Shown one piece after another: positions 1-8,792 of a stretch of DNA of 64,000 nt. The stretch comes from Caldicellulosiruptor owensensis OL. Its GTDB lineage: Bacteria; Bacillota; Thermoanaerobacteria; Caldicellulosiruptorales; Caldicellulosiruptoraceae. Below the pieces are notes generated by a model. It made no database searches, was not told where the DNA came from, and worked only from the letters and a program-made list of their open reading frames with translations. Position 1 is the stretch's first letter. Each line of letters begins with the position of its first letter. The stretch spans positions 426,501 through 490,500 of the forward strand of contig NC_014657.1 in assembly GCF_000166335.1 (NCBI RefSeq), read 5' to 3'. The translations under genes and the position numbers were made by a program.

Positions 1-1
1 T

Positions 2-97
2 GGCGATGGGAAGTATGTAATCAACGAAGAAGAATGCATCTCATGCGGTGCATGCGCAAATGTATGTCCAGTTGATGCTCCAAAGCCAAGAGATTAG
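2..97 (+). CDS. Ferredoxin, C-terminal fragment
   Basis: The window opens inside this gene; only the last 31 codons are present, ending in TAG. The fragment carries a full 4Fe-4S signature, CISCGACANVCP (C-x2-C-x2-C-x3-C-P), as in small bacterial 2[4Fe-4S] ferredoxins, electron carriers of the cytoplasm. The usual ending, Pro followed by a short polar tail, fits a ferredoxin of about 55-60 residues, but a longer protein with a C-terminal ferredoxin domain cannot be excluded because the N-terminus lies outside the window. Confidence 0.8.
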   Translation, partial: GDGKYVINEEECISCGACANVCPVDAPKPRD

Positions 98-120
98 TTT
101 TTAAATTACAAAAATACTGG

Positions 121-152
121 GACCGGGTAGAAAATCAAGTGCCCGGTCTTTA
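121..152 (+). terminator. Intrinsic terminator after ferredoxin
   Basis: A 7-bp GC-rich stem (GACCGGG at 121-127 with CCCGGTC at 142-148) is followed by a short T run. It lies just downstream of the ferredoxin stop. Confidence 0.7.
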
Positions 153-214
153 AATTATAAATCGAAACAAGATTTAAAAAATCTGCATAGTCGAAAGGAA
201 GGGCGAAAAAGAAA

Positions 215-778
215 TTGAACAGGATTTTTGTTCCGCTTCAAAATCCTGAAGAGATAAAAAGTCTAAGATGTGGTCAAGAAGTTTTGGTGAGTGGCAAACT
301 TTTTGTTGCGAGAGACGCTGCTCACAAAAGGATTTTTGAAATGATTAAAGAAGGAAGAGAAATTCCAATAGATTTTAAAAACGGTGCAATATATTATATG
401 GGTCCCTGTCCTGAGAAGCCAGGTGAAATAATTGGACCATGTGGTCCGACAACAGCTGGCAGAATGGATGTATTTACTCCCATGATGCTTGAACTTGGTA
501 TAAAAGTGTTGATTGGGAAGGGTAAGAGAAATGAGGCTGTAAAAGAGGCAATTAAGAAACATGGAAGCATCTATCTTGCCACATTTGGCGGTGCTGCAGT
601 GTTGATTCAAAGCTGTGTCAAATCTCAAAGGATAGTTATGTTTGAAGACCTTGGTGCAGAGGCGATTCGTGAGATTGAAGTGGAAAGTTTGCCCTGCATT
701 GTTGCAATAGATAGTCAAGGGGAAGATATATATGAAATTGGACCAAGAAAGTATGCGCAGGATTTTAGAAAATCTTAA
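215..778 (+). CDS. Fumarate hydratase class I, beta subunit (C-terminal domain)
   Basis: This 187-residue protein matches the C-terminal swivelling domain of class I (iron-sulfur) fumarases and L-tartrate dehydratase beta subunits. The motif GPTTAGRMD near residue 77 and the GKG and FGGAAV segments are family hallmarks. With an alpha subunit it would interconvert fumarate and malate. No alpha subunit lies in the window, so it must be upstream or elsewhere. The start is TTG at 215, preceded by an AAGGAAGGG ribosome site. The gene ends about 24 bases after the proposed start of the downstream decarboxylase, so the two are probably co-transcribed. Confidence 0.85.
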   Translation: MNRIFVPLQNPEEIKSLRCGQEVLVSGKLFVARDAAHKRIFEMIKEGREIPIDFKNGAIYYMGPCPEKPGEIIGPCGPTTAGRMDVFTPMMLELGIKVLIGKGKRNEAVKEAIKKHGSIYLATFGGAAVLIQSCVKSQRIVMFEDLGAEAIREIEVESLPCIVAIDSQGEDIYEIGPRKYAQDFRKS

Positions 779-2126
779 AATCTTAAATAATCTCAAAACA
801 TATAACTTTTTGCGACTTCACATGCCGGGTCACAAAGGCAGAGAAGAAATTTTTCCAGATATAATTAAAAATATATATCCTGGTTTTGATCTTACCGAAA
901 CCTTGTGGACAGACAACTTACTGGAACCAAGGGGTTATATAAAAGAATTTTTAGATGGAATAAACACATTTTTTGGTTCAAATTATAGTTTTCTGTCTCT
1001 TCAGGGTTCAACACACCTTATACAAGCCTCAATTGCTGCATTTTCAAATCCGTATGACAGTATACTTATAAACAGAGATGCTCACAAAAGCATATATAAT
1101 ATTGCAAAGATATTAAAACTTGACATTGAATATATATATCCACAGTACGATGATTCTTTGGGAATATTTACATATATCGACGTAAAACACTTTGAAAATG
1201 TGCTTCAAACTTCAAAATCTCAAATTGTTGTAATAACCTCACCATCATATTATGGCATTGAGCAAAATATAAAAGCGCTCTCAGATATAGCAAAGAAATA
1301 TCAAAAAAAGCTTATAGTTGACCAGGCTCATGGCGGTTATTATAAATTTGTAGGGAAAACAACAGCCCTGGATAGCGGAGCTGACATATGCATTTTAAGT
1401 CTTCACAAAACATTGCCATGCCCAAACCAGTCTGCACTGCTTTTGTCAAACTTGGCAGATATTAATAACAAGAAACTTTCTGCAACATTGGGTTATCTTC
1501 ACACAACAAGCCCATCGTATGTGCTGCTTGCTTGGAGTGAGTATGGTATAGAGTTTTCAAAAATGTTTGGCAGACAGCTTTTTGAAGAGCTGATAACAAA
1601 ACTTGAAAAGCTGTGCAAGCCGATCTTGGAGTATACAAACTATGTCTACAGAGATGTAGATGTTTTAAAACTTCTTTTGAACTTTGACAAAGCAGGAAAA
1701 AATCGAGGTTTTGTAAAAAATCTTTTGGAGAGGTATTCTATTGTACCAGAACTTTTGGACCAAAATAGGATTCTATTTTATTTTTCTCTGGTGGATGCTC
1801 TTTTTAATTTTGAAACATTGGAAAGCTTTTTTTATGATATAATAAAAGAAAAAGGAAAAGAAAAACTTGAGAAAAAGTTTTTATCACCGCCGAGACCAAA
1901 AAAGGCTTTAAAAATATATGAAGTTGACGGTGCAAAAAAAAGAAAAATAAAAATTTGTGAGGCAAAGGATTTTATATGTGCGCAGGCAATCATTCCTTAC
2001 CCGCCGGGATTTCCGGTTGTTGTTGAGGGTGAGGTCATAGAAAAGGATACCATAGAATATTTACAGGAGCTTTTTGGCAAGGAATTTATCAAAGAAAATG
2101 AGGTTGATGTGATTGAGGAAGGGTAA
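753..2126 (+). CDS. Orn/Lys/Arg decarboxylase family protein (YaaO-like)
   Basis: A PLP-dependent fold-type I decarboxylase of the short Gram-positive type. The N-terminal LHMPGHKG motif and the PLP-lysine segment SLHKTLP are clear, and DQAHGG precedes the lysine as in this family. The product would decarboxylate a basic amino acid (arginine, lysine or ornithine), feeding polyamine synthesis; the substrate cannot be told from sequence alone. An ATG at 732 exists but deepens the overlap with the fumarase gene; ATG at 753 gives an N-terminus that matches family length better. It heads the conserved yaaO-tmk-yaaQ-yaaR-holB-yaaT order known from Bacillus subtilis. Confidence 0.85.
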   Translation: MRRILENLKILNNLKTYNFLRLHMPGHKGREEIFPDIIKNIYPGFDLTETLWTDNLLEPRGYIKEFLDGINTFFGSNYSFLSLQGSTHLIQASIAAFSNPYDSILINRDAHKSIYNIAKILKLDIEYIYPQYDDSLGIFTYIDVKHFENVLQTSKSQIVVITSPSYYGIEQNIKALSDIAKKYQKKLIVDQAHGGYYKFVGKTTALDSGADICILSLHKTLPCPNQSALLLSNLADINNKKLSATLGYLHTTSPSYVLLAWSEYGIEFSKMFGRQLFEELITKLEKLCKPILEYTNYVYRDVDVLKLLLNFDKAGKNRGFVKNLLERYSIVPELLDQNRILFYFSLVDALFNFETLESFFYDIIKEKGKEKLEKKFLSPPRPKKALKIYEVDGAKKRKIKICEAKDFICAQAIIPYPPGFPVVVEGEVIEKDTIEYLQELFGKEFIKENEVDVIEEG

Positions 2127-2742
2127 ACTCATAGTATTTGAAGGAAACGATGGTTCTGGAAAAACTACACAGCTTTTTAAAGTTGAAAAATATCTTAAGG
2201 AGAAGGGATACAAAGTTCTCACAACAAGAGAGCCAGGTGGGACAGAAGTAGGATACAGAATCAGAAAGCTTCTTTTAGACCCTCAATATAAGATGGATGG
2301 TCTTACTGAAGCTCTGCTTTTAGCTGCAGACAGGAACGAACATGTGAAAAATGTACTCATTCCTGCAATGGATGAGGGCTACATTGTGCTTTGCGACAGA
2401 TACATCCTGAGCAGTGTAGTTTACCAGGGTATTGTAAGAGGGGTTGGTATTGAAAATATTCTGAAATTAAATTCAATCTTTGAAGATAGAATAAAACCAG
2501 ACCTTTACATTGTTCTTACCTTAGACCCTGAAATAGCCCTGCAAAGGATTAAAATGGCTGGCAAAAACGACAGGCTTGACTTAGAAGATTTGGAGTTTCA
2601 CAGACGTGTGTACAGCGGCTTTAAAGAGGTATCAAAATGGTTTGAAAGATGTGTGAACATTGAGGTGCAAGGTTCAGAAAAAGAGGTTTTTGAAAAGGTT
2701 TGTTGTGAGATAGAAAGGCTATTTGAAAGTAGAGAGAAGTAG
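2113..2742 (+). CDS. tmk: Thymidylate kinase
   Basis: dTMP kinase, which phosphorylates dTMP to dTDP for DNA synthesis. The P-loop FEGNDGSGKTTQ, the DR(Y) motif in CDRYILSSVVYQG, TREPGGT and a LID segment (KMAGKNDRLD) are all present. At 209 residues it has the usual family length. The start is TTG at 2113, overlapping the decarboxylase stop by 14 bases, which implies translational coupling. It lies in its usual Bacillus-type operon position before darA. Confidence 0.95.
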   Translation: MRKGKLIVFEGNDGSGKTTQLFKVEKYLKEKGYKVLTTREPGGTEVGYRIRKLLLDPQYKMDGLTEALLLAADRNEHVKNVLIPAMDEGYIVLCDRYILSSVVYQGIVRGVGIENILKLNSIFEDRIKPDLYIVLTLDPEIALQRIKMAGKNDRLDLEDLEFHRRVYSGFKEVSKWFERCVNIEVQGSEKEVFEKVCCEIERLFESREK

Positions 2743-2802
2743 TAGAACATGGAAAGGTGCTGAGTTAGCAAAGCTTTTTAAGGAGAGGAGAGAAGAGGAA
2801 AG

Positions 2803-3132
2803 ATGAAGCTTATTGTAGCAGTTGTGCAAAATGAAGACATTGGAAGGCTCCTGGACGCTCTTCAAAAAGAGGGTATAATAGCAACAAAGCTTTCAACGTC
2901 AGGTGGATTTTTACGTTCTGGCAATACCACTTTGCTCATAGGCATTGATGATGAAAGAGTTTCTGAAGTGATTGGTATTATATCTCAAAAGTGCAAGACA
3001 CGCAAACAAATTGTTTCATCGCCTGTGCCAAACAATCCGTCAGCAGGTGTGTACCTGCCATATCCTGTTGAAATAACAATTGGTGGTGCTACAATATTTG
3101 TCCTCAATGTTGAGAGATTTGAAAAGATTTAA
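2803..3132 (+). CDS. darA: Cyclic-di-AMP receptor, PII-like (DarA/PstA/YaaQ)
   Basis: A 109-residue PII-like protein matching the YaaQ/DarA family, trimeric cytosolic receptors of cyclic di-AMP in Firmicutes. The N-terminal segment MKLIVAVVQNED and the loop STSGGFLRSGNTTLLIG, where the family binds c-di-AMP, are well conserved. A strong AGGAGAGGAGAGA ribosome site precedes the ATG. The position between tmk and yaaR is the same as in Bacillus. No diadenylate cyclase lies in the window. Confidence 0.92.
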   Translation: MKLIVAVVQNEDIGRLLDALQKEGIIATKLSTSGGFLRSGNTTLLIGIDDERVSEVIGIISQKCKTRKQIVSSPVPNNPSAGVYLPYPVEITIGGATIFVLNVERFEKI

Positions 3133-3157
3133 AAAATTCAAGAAGTAGGTAAGAAAA

Positions 3158-3604
3158 ATGAGAGTAGAGGATGTTAAAAGAAACAATATAAATAATGTAA
3201 CATTTTTTCAAGACCAGCGAAGGGTTGAAAGACCAAAAGACTCTTTTTCAAGCTATGTAAAGCAGCTTGAGAAAGATGAAATCATCAATAGAATAAAAGA
3301 GCTTATTAACAAAATAGACTCTCTTGGGAAAAAACTTGCAGAGAAGTTGGACCTTTCAACGCTCAAAGAGTACAAAAAGTCCATAAAAGAGCTTTTGGGA
3401 TATACAGTGTATTCTTCTCACGAGTATTTTAATGAAAGCCTTTTTGGCAGAAAAGGCAGGCACAAGGTGTTTGGTATCATCAAGAAGATTGATGAAAAGA
3501 TGGACATGCTAACCCAGGAGATTTTAAAAAAAGAAGCAGACAATCTCAAGGTTTTATCATATGTAGGTGAGATAAAAGGACTGCTTGTTGACCTGTTTAT
3601 TTAG
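3158..3604 (+). CDS. yaaR: YaaR family protein (DUF327)
   Basis: A 148-residue, highly charged helical protein with the YaaR features: a polar N-terminus and the segment LLGYTVYSSHEYFNES leading into a helical C-terminus. The function of the family is unknown. Identification rests mainly on position, between darA and holB, exactly as in Bacillus, together with size and charge pattern. ATG start 25 bases after the darA stop. Confidence 0.8.
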   Translation: MRVEDVKRNNINNVTFFQDQRRVERPKDSFSSYVKQLEKDEIINRIKELINKIDSLGKKLAEKLDLSTLKEYKKSIKELLGYTVYSSHEYFNESLFGRKGRHKVFGIIKKIDEKMDMLTQEILKKEADNLKVLSYVGEIKGLLVDLFI

Positions 3605-3624
3605 AAATTTGCACAGGGGAAGAG

Positions 3625-4593
3625 TTGGACATGAATTTAGATACTTTTATAGGTCAAAAGGGAGTTGTTGCTACTCTCAAAAAAGCACTTTTTCAGCCTT
3701 TTCATGCATACATCTTTGAAGGTGAAAAAGGGCTTGGTAAAAAGCTTTTGGCAATGACTTTTTCAAAACAACTTCTGTGCGAAAAAAAGATTGCATGCGA
3801 TGTTTGTAAAAGCTGCAGATTATTTGATGCACTCACACACCCGGATTTTAAAATAATAAAGAGAGATGAAGACAGAAAAGAGATATCTGTTGACGCTATT
3901 AGAGAGATTACAAAAGACATTTCACGAGGACCTATTTTTGCAAATAAAAAGATATATATAATACAAGAGGCAGAGGAGATGTCAACAAGTGCTCAAAATG
4001 CACTTTTAAAGACCTTAGAAGAGCCTCCAGAGTACGCTCTTTTTATTCTTACATGCAACAATTTAGAAAGGCTTTTGCCGACAGTGATTTCAAGGTCTTT
4101 AGTGCTTTCATTCAAAAGGTACAGCGCCAGCGAGATCTCTGAGATTTTAAAAAGTCATGGGCTTGAACCCAGAGACTATGTTTTAAAACTTTGCAGAGGG
4201 AATCCTAAAATTGCTCTTGATTTTTATGATAAAGAGGTTCAAAATAAAAGAGACTATATTTTTGAGAAACTTCTTTCGTACGACGGGGCAAGTTTTAGTT
4301 TGATAAAAGAATTTGAAAATGATTTTGAAAAGTTTAAAGATGACTTTGCATTTTTATTTGAAACAGTAATATACTTTCTAAGAGATGCACTTATGTTTAA
4401 AAAGTTGAGTTCTGTCGAGCTTATTACAAACACAGATAAGCTGGAAAAGGTAATTGAGTTTTCAAACAGACATACAATCTCTCATATATACAGGCTACTG
4501 CAGGATTTCATGATGTTAGAAAAGTACCCGGATTCAAATGTAATTTCAGACAATGTGCTTGACATGATTTTTTTAAAACTATCAGGGGGCTAA
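3625..4593 (+). CDS. holB: DNA polymerase III delta-prime subunit
   Basis: Clamp-loader delta-prime subunit. The N-terminal AAA+ region has GEKGLGKK in place of a canonical Walker A and a zinc-type Cys cluster (C-x5-C-x2-C-x2-C, residues about 53-64). The TSAQNALLKTLEEPP motif and the ISR (SRC-like) motif follow, then a helical collar domain. The lack of a standard GKT/GKS is normal for delta-prime, which does not hydrolyse ATP. Start is TTG at 3625 or ATG at 3631; AGGGGA upstream suits either. Eight bases separate it from ricT. Confidence 0.92.
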   Translation: MDMNLDTFIGQKGVVATLKKALFQPFHAYIFEGEKGLGKKLLAMTFSKQLLCEKKIACDVCKSCRLFDALTHPDFKIIKRDEDRKEISVDAIREITKDISRGPIFANKKIYIIQEAEEMSTSAQNALLKTLEEPPEYALFILTCNNLERLLPTVISRSLVLSFKRYSASEISEILKSHGLEPRDYVLKLCRGNPKIALDFYDKEVQNKRDYIFEKLLSYDGASFSLIKEFENDFEKFKDDFAFLFETVIYFLRDALMFKKLSSVELITNTDKLEKVIEFSNRHTISHIYRLLQDFMMLEKYPDSNVISDNVLDMIFLKLSGG

Positions 4594-4600
4594 AAGAAAG

Positions 4601-5488
4601 ATGGCAGAAGTTGTTGGGGTTAGGTTCAAAAAAGCCGGAAAGATATATTGGTTTGATCCAAATAATATAGATTTGAAAGCTGGGGATGACGTTATTGTTG
4701 AGACAGTCCGCGGGATCGAGATGGGGAAAGTTATGATAGAAAAAAGAGAGGTGCCGGACGAAGAGATAGTCCAGCCTCTCAAAAAGGTTGTAAGAAAAGC
4801 AACAGAAGAAGATTACCAAAAAGCTCAAGAGAATATGGAAAAGGCAGCTAAAGCACTTGAGATATGCAAGGAAAAAGTACAAAAGCATGGGCTTCCTATG
4901 AAGCTTTTGCATGCTGAGTACACGTTTGATAACAACAAACTTCTTTTCTATTTCACAGCAGAAGGAAGGGTTGATTTCAGAGAACTTGTAAAAGACCTTG
5001 CAGCAGTTTTCAGAACAAGAATTGAACTAAGACAAATAGGTGTTAGAGATGACACAAAGTTTCGTGGTGGTTTGGGTCCATGTGGACGTGAGATTTGCTG
5101 TTCTGTTCATCTTTGTGAGTTTGTGCCAATCTCAATAAAGATGGCAAAACAGCAGGGGCTTGTTTTAAACCCTGCAAAGATATCCGGTCTTTGCGGAAGG
5201 CTTATGTGCTGCTTGACATACGAGCAGAAATTCTATGAAGAGGCAATGTTAAAACTTCCGGGGATAGGTGCAATTGTAAAAACAGCTGATGGTATAGGTG
5301 AAGTTGTTGAGGTGAATATTTTAAAAGAAAAGATAAAGGTCAGATTTGAAGATGAGATGCAAAATGTAGAGCTAAAAGAATACTCTGTTGGTGAGTTTGA
5401 GATTCTAAAAGACACCAAAAAGATTCAACAACCTGTTGTTGCACTTGATGACGAGGAGATAAAAGAGCTTTTGGATTTAGAAGAATAA
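4601..5488 (+). CDS. ricT: RicT/YaaT, PSP1-domain regulatory protein
   Basis: A 295-residue PSP1-domain protein. In Bacillus the homologue forms the RicA-RicF-RicT complex, which carries iron-sulfur clusters and affects RNase Y-dependent mRNA maturation and sporulation phosphorelay. The cysteine-rich core is conserved: GPCGREICCSVHLC and then SGLCGRLMCCLTYEQ, the presumed cluster ligands. It closes the tmk-to-ricT operon and is followed by a strong terminator. RicA and RicF genes are not in this window. Confidence 0.92.
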   Translation: MAEVVGVRFKKAGKIYWFDPNNIDLKAGDDVIVETVRGIEMGKVMIEKREVPDEEIVQPLKKVVRKATEEDYQKAQENMEKAAKALEICKEKVQKHGLPMKLLHAEYTFDNNKLLFYFTAEGRVDFRELVKDLAAVFRTRIELRQIGVRDDTKFRGGLGPCGREICCSVHLCEFVPISIKMAKQQGLVLNPAKISGLCGRLMCCLTYEQKFYEEAMLKLPGIGAIVKTADGIGEVVEVNILKEKIKVRFEDEMQNVELKEYSVGEFEILKDTKKIQQPVVALDDEEIKELLDLEE

Positions 5489-5518
5489 AAATGAATTTGA
5501 ACTTGAAAGAGGAAAAAA

Positions 5519-5560
5519 GGGCTGCTAAAAAAGTTTTACTTAAAAAGCAGCCCGTTTTTT
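5519..5560 (+). terminator. Intrinsic terminator of the tmk-ricT operon
   Basis: An 8-bp stem GGGCTGCT (5519-5526) pairs with AGCAGCCC (5546-5553), followed by G and six T residues. Confidence 0.88.
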
Positions 5561-5600
5561 AAATTTTAAGATTCTTTTTCTTGTGCAGAGGTGATAAAGA

Positions 5601-6839
5601 TTGGAAGTGGTTTTGCTAATTGTTGCTATTGTTCTTGTCATATCAAACTTGATTTTGTTAATAAGGCTTAAAAATAATATAAATTCTTCTTTGGATACTC
5701 AAAATAAACTGTTGGAGATTGAAAAGGAACTTGAACAAATTCAAAATTCTATCTCACAGCAATTTTCTCAGAATAAAAATGAAACGCAGAATATGATAAG
5801 CTCATTTGGTAGCATTTTGATGACAAGATTTTCAGACCTGTCCAGCCAGATAATGAATTTCACATCATCAAATCAAGAGAAGCTTGACAGTATCCGCAAA
5901 GAAATAGACAATAAGTTGGAGAAGATACGAGAAACTGTTGACAGCCAGCTACAGAGTACATTAGAGTCAAAACTTTCGCAATCTTTCAAGCTTGTGTCAG
6001 ATCGGCTTGAGCTTGTTCACAGAGGGCTTGGTGAGATGCAGGCCCTGGCTGGAAGCGTGGGAGATCTTAAAAAGATTTTAAGCAATGTAAAGGTCAGAGG
6101 TACGCTTGGGGAAATTCAGCTTGGCAATATCATAGACCAGATTTTGGATTCTTCACAATACGCAAGAAATGTCAGGATAAAACCGCATACTCAAGAGCAA
6201 GTGGAGTTTGCTATAAAAATTCCCGCTAAAAATTCAGAGAATAATGAATTTATATACCTTCCAATAGACTCTAAATTTCCCATAGAAAGTTATCAAAGAC
6301 TTATTGAGGCTCAGGAAAAAGCAGAGCCAGAAGAAGTTGCAAGATTTTCGAAGGAACTTGAAAATAGCATAAGACAAAATGCAAAGGCTATAAAGGAAAA
6401 GTACATAGACCCGCCAAAGACAACAGATTTTGCTATCATGTTTTTACCCTCTGAAGGGCTTTATGCAGAGGTGCTGAGAATACCTGGGTTGTTTGAATCT
6501 ATTCAAAGGGAATACAAGGTAATAATTGCAGGGCCCACAACAGTTGTTGCGATACTCAACACCATTTCGCTTGGATTTAAAGCTGTTGCCATTGAAAAAA
6601 GAACCAGCGAGGTTTGGGAACTTTTGTCTGCAGTCAAGACTGAGTTTTCGAGGTTTGCTGAGATTCTTGAGAAGGTTAAAAAGAAGCTTTCTGAGGCACA
6701 GGATACAATTGACACTGCAACAAGAAAGACAAGAACCATAGAAAGAAAGCTCAAAAGTGTTGAGGTCCTCTCTTCAGAAAAAGACCCTGAAAAGATTCTT
6801 TATGATGAGGAAGCTATTGAAGAAGGTTCAGGAAAATAG
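5601..6839 (+). CDS. rmuC: DNA recombination protein RmuC family
   Basis: A 412-residue protein with an N-terminal membrane anchor (residues about 2-22, Leu/Ile/Val rich), a long coiled coil to about residue 150, and the RmuC nuclease-like domain (GTLGEIQLGNIIDQIL, then LPIDSKFPIESYQ). RmuC proteins limit inversions at short inverted repeats; the biochemical role is poorly defined. The start is TTG at 5601 after AGAGGTGAT. The gene stands alone, with its own upstream terminator and a separate promoter downstream. Confidence 0.9.
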   Translation: MEVVLLIVAIVLVISNLILLIRLKNNINSSLDTQNKLLEIEKELEQIQNSISQQFSQNKNETQNMISSFGSILMTRFSDLSSQIMNFTSSNQEKLDSIRKEIDNKLEKIRETVDSQLQSTLESKLSQSFKLVSDRLELVHRGLGEMQALAGSVGDLKKILSNVKVRGTLGEIQLGNIIDQILDSSQYARNVRIKPHTQEQVEFAIKIPAKNSENNEFIYLPIDSKFPIESYQRLIEAQEKAEPEEVARFSKELENSIRQNAKAIKEKYIDPPKTTDFAIMFLPSEGLYAEVLRIPGLFESIQREYKVIIAGPTTVVAILNTISLGFKAVAIEKRTSEVWELLSAVKTEFSRFAEILEKVKKKLSEAQDTIDTATRKTRTIERKLKSVEVLSSEKDPEKILYDEEAIEEGSGK

Positions 6840-6934
6840 TCTCATTTATGAAGATTTTAAATTACTATCTTGCAAAAATCTACTCAATCTCTTAAAATAT
6901 TCTCTTGTGCAAAAGTATAATTTGCAATATCATA

Positions 6935-6963
6935 TTGTCAAAAATGCAAAAATAGAATATAAT
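6935..6963 (+). promoter_or_regulatory. Sigma-A-type promoter of the citrate synthase gene
   Basis: TTGTCA (6935-6940), 17-base spacer, TATAAT (6958-6963). Transcription would start near 6970, just before the palindrome at 6982-6999. Confidence 0.7.
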
Positions 6964-6981
6964 ATATCTCATAGTACTTGA

Positions 6982-6999
6982 TTGTATACATATATACAA
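6982..6999. promoter_or_regulatory. Palindromic operator candidate (GntR/FCD type)
   Basis: TTGTATACATATATACAA is an inverted repeat (TTGTATA, 4-base spacer, TATACAA) lying between the -10 box and the ribosome site of the citrate synthase gene. The same TTGTATACAnnTATAC pattern recurs in the aconitase promoter (12190-12205). Its position is that of a repressor roadblock. The GntR/FCD regulator at 15323-16021 is the obvious candidate ligand. Confidence 0.55.
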
Positions 7000-7016
7000 T
7001 ATGGAGGGAAGCATAA

Positions 7017-8414
7017 GTGGCAAGAGTAGAATTTAATCCCAGGACAAACCTGATTGAGCAGGCAGCGTATAAATATACACTCCAGGATGTTCCAGAGCCG
7101 AATCTCTATAGAGAGATTTTTCCGTACACAGAGATACCAAAAATAGCATTCAACCACAGGCATGTTCCCATGTTTGTGCCTGATGAGATATGGATAACAG
7201 ATACAACATTCAGAGATGGTCAGCAAGCAAGGTCTCCATATACGGTTGAACAGATTGTAAGGCTTTTTGATTATCTTCATGAGCTTGACAACGACTCTGG
7301 TGTTATCCGTCAGACAGAGTTTTTCTTATATTCAAAAAAGGATAGAGAAGCTGTTATTAAATGCATGGAAAGAGGTTATAGGTATCCAGAGGTTACCTCA
7401 TGGATAAGAGCAAGAAAAGAGGATTTTCAACTTGTGAAAGAAATGGGCATCAAAGAGACAGGAATTTTGGTGTCCTGCTCTGACTATCATATATTCAAAA
7501 AGCTCAACATGACAAGAAAACAGGCAATGGAGATGTATCTTTCAATAGTTGAAGCCGCACTTGAACATGGAATTGTTCCGCGCTGCCATTTTGAAGATAT
7601 CACAAGAGCAGACTTTTACGGTTTTGTTGTTCCGTTTGCAAATGAACTTATGAAACTTGCGCGCCAGGCAAACATGCCTGTAAAGATTAGAGCATGCGAT
7701 ACCCTCGGGCTTGGTGTGTCTTACCCGGGAGTTGCTCTGCCAAGAAGTGTTCAGGGAATAATTTATGGGCTGAGGCATTATGCAGAGGTGCCGTCTGAGT
7801 GGCTTGAGTGGCACGGTCACAACGATTTTTACAAGGCTGTTGTTAATTCTGGTACTGCATGGCTTTACGGTGCATCTGCAGTCAACTGTTCGCTTCTGGG
7901 TATTGGTGAGAGGACGGGCAATACCCCATTAGAGGCTATGGTGATTGAATATGCTCAGCTACGCGGAACAACAAAGAATATGAGACTTGAAGTAATTACT
8001 GAGATTGCAGATTACTTTGAAAAAGAGCTTGACTATGAGATTCCACCAAGAACGCCGTTTGTTGGCCGAGCATTTAATGCAACAAGAGCAGGAATTCATG
8101 CTGACGGTATTTTGAAGGATGAGGAAATCTACAACATATTTGATACAAAGAAGATTTTAAACCGTCCAATTGTCATTGCAGTTGATGCACACTCTGGGCT
8201 TGCAGGTATCGCTGCATGGATTAACACATATTTCAGGCTTGAAGGTGACAAGAAGATTGACAAGCGCGACCCAAGAGTTGCTAAAATCAAAGAGTGGGTT
8301 GACAAGGAGTACGAAAATGGAAGAACAACTGTTATTGGCGACGATGAGCTTGAAATGGTTGTTCGAGAAATCATGCCAGAGCTTTTCAAGATGCATGAAA
8401 GCAGGGTAAAATAG
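7017..8414 (+). CDS. Re-type citrate synthase candidate (isopropylmalate/homocitrate synthase family)
   Basis: A 465-residue DRE-TIM metallolyase: DTTFRDGQQ carries the catalytic Arg and metal Asp, WHGHND the metal histidines, and AGIHADG the distal His motif. It lacks the C-terminal LeuA allosteric domain, so it is not an ordinary isopropylmalate synthase. Homologues in anaerobic clostridia act as Re-citrate synthase, condensing acetyl-CoA and oxaloacetate. The gene shares an operator with aconitase, whose operon includes isocitrate dehydrogenase, which supports citrate synthase over homocitrate synthase. The start is GTG at 7017 behind GGAGGG. Substrate assignment is inference. Confidence 0.75.
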   Translation: MARVEFNPRTNLIEQAAYKYTLQDVPEPNLYREIFPYTEIPKIAFNHRHVPMFVPDEIWITDTTFRDGQQARSPYTVEQIVRLFDYLHELDNDSGVIRQTEFFLYSKKDREAVIKCMERGYRYPEVTSWIRARKEDFQLVKEMGIKETGILVSCSDYHIFKKLNMTRKQAMEMYLSIVEAALEHGIVPRCHFEDITRADFYGFVVPFANELMKLARQANMPVKIRACDTLGLGVSYPGVALPRSVQGIIYGLRHYAEVPSEWLEWHGHNDFYKAVVNSGTAWLYGASAVNCSLLGIGERTGNTPLEAMVIEYAQLRGTTKNMRLEVITEIADYFEKELDYEIPPRTPFVGRAFNATRAGIHADGILKDEEIYNIFDTKKILNRPIVIAVDAHSGLAGIAAWINTYFRLEGDKKIDKRDPRVAKIKEWVDKEYENGRTTVIGDDELEMVVREIMPELFKMHESRVK

Positions 8415-8433
8415 TTTTTCTCAACATAAAAAG

Positions 8434-8464
8434 AGCCAGTCCTAAAAAGTTGGGCTGGCTTTTT
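8434..8464. terminator. Bidirectional terminator
   Basis: AGCCAGTCC (8434-8442) pairs with GGGCTGGCT (8452-8460) with one G-T pair, then a T run. An A run on the left makes it usable from the minus-strand gene ending at 8463 too. Confidence 0.8.
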
Positions 8465-8792
8465 ACTTGTGTATCTGTCTTGTCTGTTTCCATTTTTCTA
8501 CTAAGTTCATCTTACTTCTCATATTTCTATATTTCCAATACTCTTTTTCATCAAGAAATATACTTCCCCAAAGATAAATTGTAGGTATAGGAAGTTCTTT
8601 AGCTCCATAGAAGTCTTTTAAGAATACATTTTTTATTTCGTTGAAGCTATAAAAAGTAAAAAGTTTTTCAATATGTTCCCAATTGCCATTTGCTAATACT
8701 GTCTTTATTATTAAATCTTTGTGTTTTTCTGTATCTAACATTTCAAAGTTATAATTTTTGAATAAGATTTTAAAATCCTCCGGAAGTTTCAC
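8463..8792 (-). CDS. Small DUF6922-like protein, putative partner of the AbiEii-type protein
   Basis: A 109-residue protein resembling the DUF6922 family of small proteins found next to AbiEii nucleotidyltransferases. The central segment LIIKTVLANGNWEHIEKL fits that family. It starts with GTG at 8792, inside the end of the upstream gene (4-base GTGA overlap), so expression is coupled. In toxin-antitoxin terms it would be the antitoxin or a regulatory partner. It has no winged-helix AbiEi-like N-terminus that I can recognise. Function is inferred from the neighbour. Confidence 0.6.
   Translation of the reverse strand: MKLPEDFKILFKNYNFEMLDTEKHKDLIIKTVLANGNWEHIEKLFTFYSFNEIKNVFLKDFYGAKELPIPTIYLWGSIFLDEKEYWKYRNMRSKMNLVEKWKQTRQIHK

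Noticed and set aside
263-796. 177-residue minus-strand frame over the fumarase gene
   Set aside because: Shadow of a well-supported gene; Cys/His/Asn-rich composition and no family match.
4508-4912. 134-residue minus-strand frame between holB and ricT
   Set aside because: It lies across the start of ricT, which has a clear PSP1 domain and ribosome site.
7017-8414. Isopropylmalate synthase (LeuA)
   Set aside because: No C-terminal regulatory domain and no leucine genes nearby; the operator is shared with the aconitase operon instead.
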